From: an uncultured Blautia sp.
Lineage (GTDB): Bacteria; Bacillota; Clostridia; Lachnospirales; Lachnospiraceae
NCBI GenBank assembly: GCA_934408705.1
Contig: CAKRVL010000008.1
Coordinates: 1-48,350, forward strand
DNA length: 48,350 bases
Reading direction: 5' to 3'
The notes under the pieces are model-generated. The model did not search any database. It saw nothing but the letters and a program-made list of their open reading frames with translations, and was not told the DNA's origin. Position numbers and translations under genes: made by a program. How positions within the stretch are numbered: position 1 is the first letter of the stretch; the number at the start of each line of letters is the position of its first letter. Shown piece after piece: positions 33,398 to 40,108 of this stretch.

Positions 33398-34634
33398 TGG
33401 CGAATCCTCTGAGATTCACAACCTGTCCCGTAATTCTTGCCTCCTCTGCAGCCAATGCTATCAGATGGCTTTCTACGGAAACAGCCGCATCAGTTTTTCC
33501 TTTTCTGCCTTCTCCTACCATGCGGACAAAATCATGCATCATACTCATATCACTTCCATTATGTCCGTTTGCAGGTGTGTGAAGCTCTATTGTCTCATGA
33601 TTTCCACTGACGAAATCTCTGATCTCAATAGTGCCTGCATCCATATCACCTTTGATCTCACCCTTTGTTCCCATGAGACGTATACGTCTTGCACACTGAT
33701 CTGTAAAGGCAGTCATAAGGAAGGAAGCAGTTACCTGATTTTCGAACTTTATGTCAACCGTCTGATGATCCACTACCGTATTGTCACAGTGGAATACACA
33801 TCTTCCGTAAGGTCCTCTCTTCAGAGCCTCCAGTACATGCTCCGGATCAGTCTGGTCAGTCACTGCTCGTACCAGATATCCATCTAAATTCTCCAGATAA
33901 AAACGTGGTGCATAGAAAGCACATTCATCTCTGTGAGGACAGCCATCCAGACAATAAGCTGGTGCTCCTTCCGGTGCATTTTCCTCTGTAAAATAGGACA
34001 GTTCGCCAAAGGAACTGATGCTTTCACACTTGCTGTCTGCCAGCCAAAGCATGATATCCATATCATGACAGCACTTCTGCAGGATCATAGGACAGGATTC
34101 CTCTGCGTTTCTCCAGTTTCCTCTAACAAAGCTGTGTGCATGGTGCCAGTAACCTACCTCTTCCATATGCTGGATAGTCATAAGTCTTCCTATTTTGCCT
34201 TCTTCCAGAAGTTCTTTTAATTTAGAAAAGAAAGGAGAATACCGAAGTACGTGGCACACGGACAGAATACGGTCGTATTTCTTTGCCATTTCTCCCATTT
34301 CAACGATTTCGTTTTTGTCCGGAGACATAGGTTTTTCACAAAGTACATGATATCCCTTTTTCAGAGCCATGATCGTAGGCTCATAATGCATCCTGTCCAT
34401 AGTACAGATCATGGCACAATCAGCCAGCTTTTCTTTTCCAAGAAGCTCTTCATAGCTTTCGAAGCAAAGCTCTTCCGGAATATTGTGTCTTTTTGCAAAG
34501 CTCTCTCTGCGCTCTTTATCAGGCTCTGCAACTGCTACTACCTGAAATTCATCAGGATGGTCCAGTGCATACTGAGAATAAACATGACCTCCCCGAAGGC
34601 CTGCTCCAATTACAATACTCGTTACCTTTTTCAT
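33384..34634 (-). CDS. Gfo/Idh/MocA-family oxidoreductase
   Basis: A 416-residue NAD(P)-dependent oxidoreductase. The Rossmann motif is VIGAGLRGGHVYSQYA (8-23); the family EKP motif is CEKPMSPDKNE, and the distal catalytic region has QKCCHDMDIMLWLADS. A cysteine-rich insertion (CLDGCPHRDECAFY) typical of one glycoside-linked subgroup is present; it may bind a metal. Such enzymes oxidise sugars, inositols or glycosides, sometimes to allow glycosidic cleavage. It is divergent from nagB, in line with amino-sugar metabolism. Confidence 0.9.
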   Translation of the reverse strand: MKKVTSIVIGAGLRGGHVYSQYALDHPDEFQVVAVAEPDKERRESFAKRHNIPEELCFESYEELLGKEKLADCAMICTMDRMHYEPTIMALKKGYHVLCEKPMSPDKNEIVEMGEMAKKYDRILSVCHVLRYSPFFSKLKELLEEGKIGRLMTIQHMEEVGYWHHAHSFVRGNWRNAEESCPMILQKCCHDMDIMLWLADSKCESISSFGELSYFTEENAPEGAPAYCLDGCPHRDECAFYAPRFYLENLDGYLVRAVTDQTDPEHVLEALKRGPYGRCVFHCDNTVVDHQTVDIKFENQVTASFLMTAFTDQCARRIRLMGTKGEIKGDMDAGTIEIRDFVSGNHETIELHTPANGHNGSDMSMMHDFVRMVGEGRKGKTDAAVSVESHLIALAAEEARITGQVVNLRGFANENK

Positions 34635-34815
34635 ACTCTTTTACTCCTGTCGCAAACGTATTTTTAAGACCGTGTATCTTTCATTATAAGAAAACCCATC
34701 CGATCTTGCAATCATTTTTACCAAAACATAAAAAAAATCACAAAAATATTTATAGCATTTCGCACAAATATGGGGTATACTGGAAGTAATTAATGGAGAA
34801 GGAGAAGCAAAAACT

Positions 34816-35541
34816 ATGAAAGTAATTAAAGTTAAGAATTATGAAGAGCTGAGCCGTACTGCAGCTACCATTATCGCAGGAGTTATCTTATCCAAACCGG
34901 ATTGTATCCTGGGACTTGCTACAGGTTCTTCCCCAGTTGGAACCTATGACCAGCTGACAGCTATGTATGAAGAAGGAATCCTTGATTTCTCTCATGTTAA
35001 GTCCGTTAACCTGGACGAATATGTGGGGCTGGACGGATCCAATGATCAGAGCTATCGTTATTTCATGAACAAGAATCTGTTCAGCAGAGTCAACATTGAT
35101 ATTAAGAATACTCATGTTCCGGATGGCACTAACCTTGATGCAAAGGCATGCTGTGAGGCATACAATACTCTGCTTCAGAATATCGGTACTGTAGATCTGC
35201 AGCTTCTTGGAATCGGACCGAATGGTCACATCGGTTTCAATGAACCTGACGATCACTTTGAGAACGGCACACACTGTGTAGACCTTACAGAGGCTACCAT
35301 TCAGGCGAACAAGAGATTCTTTGCAAGCGAAGAGGATGTTCCGCGTAAGGCTTATTCCATGGGAACAGGCAACATTATGAGCGCTAAGACTGTTCTTCTT
35401 GTAGCTAACGGCAAGAACAAGGCTAAAGCTCTTGCAGCAGCCATCAAGGGACCTGTTACTCCACAGTGCCCGGCATCCATACTTCAGTTCCATCCCAATG
35501 CAATTATCGTGGCAGATGAGGATGCACTGAGCGAGCTGTAA
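34816..35541 (+). CDS. nagB: Glucosamine-6-phosphate deaminase
   Basis: A 241-residue enzyme of the short NagB type. It converts glucosamine 6-phosphate to fructose 6-phosphate and ammonia. Motifs: LATGSSPVGTY (35-44), NLDEYVGL (65-72) with catalytic D67, LGIGPNGHIGFNEPDD (131-146) and SMGTGNIMSAKTVLLVANG. The ATG follows GGAGAAGGAG. A -10-like TATACT lies at 34776-34781, without a clear -35. No nagA is adjacent; deacetylation would be encoded elsewhere. It ends at a shared bidirectional terminator. Confidence 0.96.
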   Translation: MKVIKVKNYEELSRTAATIIAGVILSKPDCILGLATGSSPVGTYDQLTAMYEEGILDFSHVKSVNLDEYVGLDGSNDQSYRYFMNKNLFSRVNIDIKNTHVPDGTNLDAKACCEAYNTLLQNIGTVDLQLLGIGPNGHIGFNEPDDHFENGTHCVDLTEATIQANKRFFASEEDVPRKAYSMGTGNIMSAKTVLLVANGKNKAKALAAAIKGPVTPQCPASILQFHPNAIIVADEDALSEL

Positions 35542-35564
35542 ATTACGATCTTTTACTTATGCAA

Positions 35565-35596
35565 ATGGAGCTGCTTAAAAAAGCAGCTCCATTTTT
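35565..35596. terminator. Bidirectional terminator between nagB and the PhoR-like kinase gene
   Basis: ATGGAGCTGCTT and AAGCAGCTCCAT pair perfectly around an A-rich loop, with a T run on the plus strand. The last codons and TAA of the kinase gene are within the stem and loop. Confidence 0.87.
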
Positions 35597-36912
35597 GTAC
35601 CCTTTCCAAGATCACTGTCTACATGTATCTGGGCATGATGCAAGGTTGCCCCATGCTTTACAATAGACAGTCCCAGACCGGTTCCACCAGTCTGCCGTGA
35701 ATGACTTTTGTCAACACGGTAAAATCTCTCAAATATTCTTTTCTGTTCAGATTTCGGAATTCCGATCCCGTCATCCTCCACACGGTAATAAGCTTTTCCG
35801 TCTCTGTTTTTTCCTGCATAGATATAAATATGTCCACCGGGATTCGTATAACGGACTGCATTGTCCGCTATATTGTACAGCATTTCGTATAGCACATGGC
35901 GCACTCCCTGAACTGTAACAGGATGTCCGTAATATCTCAGAGAAATGTTCTTCTTCTGCGCCTGATCCTGAAGATTGTTTACCACATCCTCTGCAAGTTC
36001 ATTCAGTTCCACACTTTCCATGGAGACCACTTCATCCTGCTGCTCATCCAGACGGGACAGCTGAATAATATCTGCCACCAGATTTCCAAGGCGATTGGCT
36101 TCTTTATAGATTCTTCCGGAAAAATCTGCAATATTCTCCGGCCGCACCATCCCATTCATCATCAGCTCTGCATAACCGGAAATGGACATCAACGGGGTTT
36201 TCAGCTCATGTGATACATTTGCAGAAAACTCTCTTCTCACAGCTTCTGTCTTTTTCAGTTCCTCAAGCTGACATGCAATCTGCAGATTCTGCTGGTCTAC
36301 ACGCACAAGAAGGGGACGTAGTTCCTCATAGCATACATTATCAAGGGGTTTCTCCAGATCCAGATTATTTATAGGCTTGATCAGCTTCTTTGTCTGTCTC
36401 TGAACCAGTATGATTTCTATCAGAATGATCAGTACCATCAAAATCCCCAGCCAGGCAAAACTGCTTACCAATGTATGAAATACACTGTCTGTTGTTTTTG
36501 CCAGACGAAGGATTTTGCCATCCTCCAGCTTCACTGCATAGTAAAAGGTCTGACTGGACAAGGTCTCTGAATATCGTACCACCTCTCCATACCCATTCTC
36601 CATAGCCTGGATGAACTCAGGGCGGTTACTGTGATTAGGAAGCCTAGACGCATCTGCCTCACTGTCATAGAGAACATTTCCCTCTGCATCTGTAAGCGTA
36701 ATACGGGTATCAGTTGCATGTCCTACATTATCATTCAGATAATTTTCTCCAGCTTCCTCCATTCCTACTTTTACATATTCCACTTCATCCCGGACACCTT
36801 TTTTCATTTCAGCATTAAACTTATCGTACATCACAAAACTGGCGGCCACAAAGGTAAGAATAGCAGTAAGAACAATCATTATGCCAGTATGACTGAGGAT
36901 TTTCTTTTTCAT
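35575..36912 (-). CDS. PhoR-like sensor histidine kinase
   Basis: A 445-residue kinase: TM1 (about 9-28), an extracytoplasmic sensor (about 30-145, with DTRITLTDAEGNVLYDSEAD, typical of PhoR/WalK-type folds), TM2 (about 152-170), HisKA with H235 in NVSHELKTPLMSISGYAELM, and an ATPase domain with VEDDGIGIPKSEQKRIFERFYR and GTGLGLSIVKH. It overlaps the response regulator gene by 4 bp. The sodium-phosphate transporter upstream on the same strand and the Pho-type boxes point to a phosphate-starvation system. Its stop codon lies inside the terminator shared with nagB. Confidence 0.9.
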   Translation of the reverse strand: MKKKILSHTGIMIVLTAILTFVAASFVMYDKFNAEMKKGVRDEVEYVKVGMEEAGENYLNDNVGHATDTRITLTDAEGNVLYDSEADASRLPNHSNRPEFIQAMENGYGEVVRYSETLSSQTFYYAVKLEDGKILRLAKTTDSVFHTLVSSFAWLGILMVLIILIEIILVQRQTKKLIKPINNLDLEKPLDNVCYEELRPLLVRVDQQNLQIACQLEELKKTEAVRREFSANVSHELKTPLMSISGYAELMMNGMVRPENIADFSGRIYKEANRLGNLVADIIQLSRLDEQQDEVVSMESVELNELAEDVVNNLQDQAQKKNISLRYYGHPVTVQGVRHVLYEMLYNIADNAVRYTNPGGHIYIYAGKNRDGKAYYRVEDDGIGIPKSEQKRIFERFYRVDKSHSRQTGGTGLGLSIVKHGATLHHAQIHVDSDLGKGTKMELLF

Positions 36913-37595
36913 ACCTGACTGCCTCCCTTATCTGACATCCGGTATCCTACACCGCGAACAGTTTCGATCAGTCTGCCCGTCTCTCCAAGCTTCTGTCTGA
37001 GAGTACGCACATGTACATCCACGGTTCTTGTCTCTCCGTCAAAATCATAGCCCCATATATGACACAGTATCTGGTCACGTGTCATAACAATCCCTCTGTT
37101 TTCCATCAGATAAAGAAGAAGCTCAAACTCTTTTCTCGTCAGTTCTACCTGCTGATCACCACAATAAACCTGATGACGGCCTGGAAAAATACTCAGTTCT
37201 TCACAACGAAGCTCTCTGTCATCTCCATGGCGGCTGCTCCGACGAAGCACAGCCTTCACCCTGGCAATAAATTCCATCATTCCAAATGGCTTGGTAATAT
37301 AATCATCTGCCCCGGCTTCCAGTGCCCGTACCTTGTCAAATTCTGCTTCCTTGGCTGTTACCATGATAATAGGAATATCTCTGGTTCCTGATGACTTCTT
37401 CAGTTTTTCCAAGATGGAATAGCCATCCTCCCTAGGAAGCATAATGTCAAGAAGGATCAATTCCGGCTCTTCCTGAGCCAATGCCTGCCACAATTCCTGG
37501 GAGTCAGTCAGTCCTCTGGCATGAAACCCGGTAGTTTCCAGTGTATATACTAAAAGATCGCGAATATTGTTATCATCTTCAACACAAAAAATCAT
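36909..37595 (-). CDS. PhoB/PhoP-like response regulator
   Basis: A 228-residue OmpR-family regulator. Acidic residues at 6-8 (VEDD), phospho-acceptor D50 in ILLDIMLPRED, lysine in YITKPFG, and a DNA-binding domain with TRKEFELLLYLMENRGIVMTRDQILCHIWGYDF and TRTVDVHVRTLRQKLGE. The ATG at 37595 is preferred over an upstream GTG at 37616 because GGGAGGAG lies between them. A palindrome of TTTACA elements is placed just upstream, compatible with autoregulation. Inferred to control the phosphate transporter. Confidence 0.9.
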   Translation of the reverse strand: MIFCVEDDNNIRDLLVYTLETTGFHARGLTDSQELWQALAQEEPELILLDIMLPREDGYSILEKLKKSSGTRDIPIIMVTAKEAEFDKVRALEAGADDYITKPFGMMEFIARVKAVLRRSSRHGDDRELRCEELSIFPGRHQVYCGDQQVELTRKEFELLLYLMENRGIVMTRDQILCHIWGYDFDGETRTVDVHVRTLRQKLGETGRLIETVRGVGYRMSDKGGSQV

Positions 37596-37627
37596 TTTCC
37601 AGTTCGCTCCTCCCACATATTACTGAT

Positions 37628-37644
37628 TTTACATTATCTGTAAA
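37628..37644. promoter_or_regulatory. Inverted TTTACA pair, possible PhoB autoregulatory site
   Basis: TTTACA-TTATC-TGTAAA is a palindrome with the hexamer of the PhoP/PhoB box in inverted orientation. It lies 33-49 bp before the response regulator start. Confidence 0.4.
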
Positions 37645-37662
37645 GTCATGACAAAATAACCA

Positions 37663-39432
37663 TTATGGAAGCATATAATTCACACGGGCAACCTCCAGTT
37701 CATGATGGAAGTGCTCACCCGGTGCATTTTTTACAGAATCAAGATGGCTGTGTGTATCATAAAGATCCTCACGAACCTGAGTAACACAGACTCCGATATT
37801 TGAGCAATGATCTGCAATACGCTCCAGGCAGGTGGTAATATCAGATAAGATAAATCCCATTTCAATAGTACATTCCCCTGCACGCAGACGGTTTATATGA
37901 CGTCTTTTCAATTCACGGCTAAGCTCATCGATAACCTCTTCCAAAGGTTCGATTTCTTCTGCCAGTCTCATATCCTGGTCAGCAAATACTCTGTATGCCT
38001 TGTCCACAATATCGGACACTGCTCTTTCCATAATGTGAAGCTCTTTTACCGCCCGCTCAGAAAAGCCTGTATTTTTCTCCGCCATCTCCTTTGCAGATTT
38101 CATAATGCTAAGTGCATGGTCAGAAATACGTTCAAAATCTCCAATACAGTGTAACATAATGGACAGACTGTGGCTGTCCTCCAGAGAAAGATCCTTCTGA
38201 TTTAACTTGATCAGATAGGTTCCAAGCTCATCCTCGTATCTGTCCACCTTTGCCTCAATTTTTTCCACACGGAATGCTGTTTCCTCATCAAAATGATCCA
38301 GCAGTCCAAAAGAAAGCTTCAAAGCATTCCGGGATTGCTCTGCCATTTTTTTCGCAGCTGTTTTACTCTGCTCAATAGCAATACCAGGATTTACCAGAAA
38401 ACGGGATTCCAGGATCATGAACTCCTGATCCTCTGCGGAAACAGCTTTCTCTTCCTTAGTGTCACGCACAGTCGCACATGCCATTTTCACAAGCAGATTT
38501 CCAAATGGAAGAAGTACAACTGTTGCGATCACATTAAATGCACTGTGGATAACTGCGATTCCTGCAGGTCCTGCCACTTCATTAATAAATGAAAAATGTA
38601 AAAAGCCGTTCAACAGATAGAACACTATCATAAATGCAACGGTTCCAACAATATTGAAATACAAATGAACGATTGCTGCTCTTTTTGCATTCTTGGTTGC
38701 TCCGATAGAAGAAAGCATTGCTGTGATACAGGTTCCAATGTTCTGTCCCATGATGATAGGAAGGGCAGCTCCATAGCGGACTGCGCCGGTCACACAAAGC
38801 GCCTGCAGAATACCAACAGAAGCTGATGAGGACTGGATAACAGCAGTGAGCAGTGCACCAGCCAGCACACCTAAAACCGGATTAGAAAATTTCAGCAGGA
38901 TGTTCGTAAACTCCGGTACCTCGGCCAGAGGCTTAACAGCACCGCTCATAGTGTTCATACCAAACATCAGAACTGCGAAACCAACCATTATATTTCCAAT
39001 ATCCTTCTTCTTTTCGTTGTGAAGAAAAACAATAAAAATCACACCCACAAGAGCCAGAATGGGAGAAAATGAGCTTGGATTCAAAAGCCTTACAAAGAAA
39101 TTCGAGCTTTCGATCCCAGCCAGACTAAGTATCCAGGCAGTTACTGTGGTACCAATATTTGCACCCATAATAAAACCAACAGCCTGGGATAAATGCATGA
39201 TTCCAGAGTTTACAAAGCCTACTACCATGACTGTAGTTGCAGATGATGACTGGATGATTGCAGTAACTGCTGCACCCACCAGAACTGCTTTTACACGGTT
39301 AGATGAAAGATTCTCAAGAATCTTTTCCAGCTTGCCTCCGGACAGCTTTTCCAAACCATCTCCCATAACCTGCATTCCATACAGAAACATTGCCAGTCCT
39401 CCGACCAGTGTCAGAATGCTAAAAAAATCCAT
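37663..39432 (-). CDS. Na/phosphate cotransporter family protein with PhoU-like domain
   Basis: A 589-residue transporter of the NptA/YjbB type. The two inverted repeats each contain the QSSSA motif (61-65 and 200-204) that defines the NaPi-II fold. The C-terminal ~230 residues are helical and PhoU-like (LLDHFDEETAFRVEKIEAKVDRYEDEL, MLHCIGDFERISDHALSI, DITTCLERIADHCSNIGV). It is expected to move phosphate across the membrane with sodium, either import or relief of excess. Upstream carries two PhoP/PhoB-type boxes; the phoBR-like genes follow downstream, 67 bp away. The ATG follows AAGGAGAGGA. Confidence 0.93.
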   Translation of the reverse strand: MDFFSILTLVGGLAMFLYGMQVMGDGLEKLSGGKLEKILENLSSNRVKAVLVGAAVTAIIQSSSATTVMVVGFVNSGIMHLSQAVGFIMGANIGTTVTAWILSLAGIESSNFFVRLLNPSSFSPILALVGVIFIVFLHNEKKKDIGNIMVGFAVLMFGMNTMSGAVKPLAEVPEFTNILLKFSNPVLGVLAGALLTAVIQSSSASVGILQALCVTGAVRYGAALPIIMGQNIGTCITAMLSSIGATKNAKRAAIVHLYFNIVGTVAFMIVFYLLNGFLHFSFINEVAGPAGIAVIHSAFNVIATVVLLPFGNLLVKMACATVRDTKEEKAVSAEDQEFMILESRFLVNPGIAIEQSKTAAKKMAEQSRNALKLSFGLLDHFDEETAFRVEKIEAKVDRYEDELGTYLIKLNQKDLSLEDSHSLSIMLHCIGDFERISDHALSIMKSAKEMAEKNTGFSERAVKELHIMERAVSDIVDKAYRVFADQDMRLAEEIEPLEEVIDELSRELKRRHINRLRAGECTIEMGFILSDITTCLERIADHCSNIGVCVTQVREDLYDTHSHLDSVKNAPGEHFHHELEVARVNYMLP

Positions 39433-39496
39433 TACGTTTCCTCTCCTTTTTATCCTTTACTTTGTTTATTAAGTTCTTTTGTTTCTGTATCCAATA

Positions 39497-39547
39497 TATT
39501 AAGTCTATGTAAAATCTCTTGTGAGAGGAATGTTAAATCTATGTAAA
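39497..39547 (-). promoter_or_regulatory. Two PhoP/PhoB-type box pairs upstream of the phosphate transporter
   Basis: On the minus strand, TTTACATAGATTTAACA (39531-39547) matches two TTWACA hexamers 5 bp apart, the PhoP box arrangement known in Bacillus. A near-identical copy, TTTACATAGACTTAATA (39497-39513), lies 34 bp closer to the gene. The repeat is about 65-115 bp before the ATG. Confidence 0.65.
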
Positions 39548-39590
39548 ATACTTTACAATTGGTGGTTTTTTAGCGAATATAGAGCTTTTT

Positions 39591-40091
39591 CTAAAAGCCT
39601 CTGATTTCTTCTTCCTCGGAATGGGTTTTATCAATGGAACGGATTTCCAGGAAATAACTGTAATTATCATTTACCTTTACTTCCACCCTGTCGCCAACCT
39701 TATGTCCCTTCAGCGCCATGCCGATAGGAGAGTCGATACTGATCCTGTTCTCCATGGAGTTTCCACGTATAGAGGTAACAAGCTTGTATTTCTCGATTTC
39801 GTCATCCTCTTCAAAATATACCTCCACAATGTCGTCCATTCCCACTTCATCATTTCTGGAATTATCAGAAACGATAGTAGCAGTTTTCAGCATATTCTCC
39901 AGATAACGGATACGGCTTTCATTCTGATTTTTGTGACGCTTTGCTGCATAATATTCAAAATTCTCACTTAAATCTCCCTGAGCCCTGGCTTCCTTTACAG
40001 CTTCTATAGCTTCCTTACGGATAACAAGCTTGCGGTGCTCAATCTCCTGTTCGATTTTTTCTACATCCTTCTGGGTGAGCTTCTCTCTCAT
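39591..40091 (-). CDS. greA: Transcription elongation factor GreA-type
   Basis: A 166-residue Gre factor. An N-terminal coiled coil (LTQKDVEKIEQEIEHRKLVIRKEAIEAVKEARAQGDLSENFEYYAAK) ends in the acidic tip (QGDLSENFEY, with D and E that promote transcript cleavage), followed by a C-terminal FKBP-like domain (SIDSPIGMALKGHKVGDRVEV). Length is slightly above the usual 158-160. It acts on backtracked RNA polymerase. It follows the GTPase-nuclease fusion gene by 17 bp and is probably cotranscribed, which links it to a nucleic-acid or ribosome stress operon. Confidence 0.92.
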   Translation of the reverse strand: MREKLTQKDVEKIEQEIEHRKLVIRKEAIEAVKEARAQGDLSENFEYYAAKRHKNQNESRIRYLENMLKTATIVSDNSRNDEVGMDDIVEVYFEEDDEIEKYKLVTSIRGNSMENRISIDSPIGMALKGHKVGDRVEVKVNDNYSYFLEIRSIDKTHSEEEEIRGF

Positions 40092-40108
40092 TTCTATACA
40101 TCTCCTCT

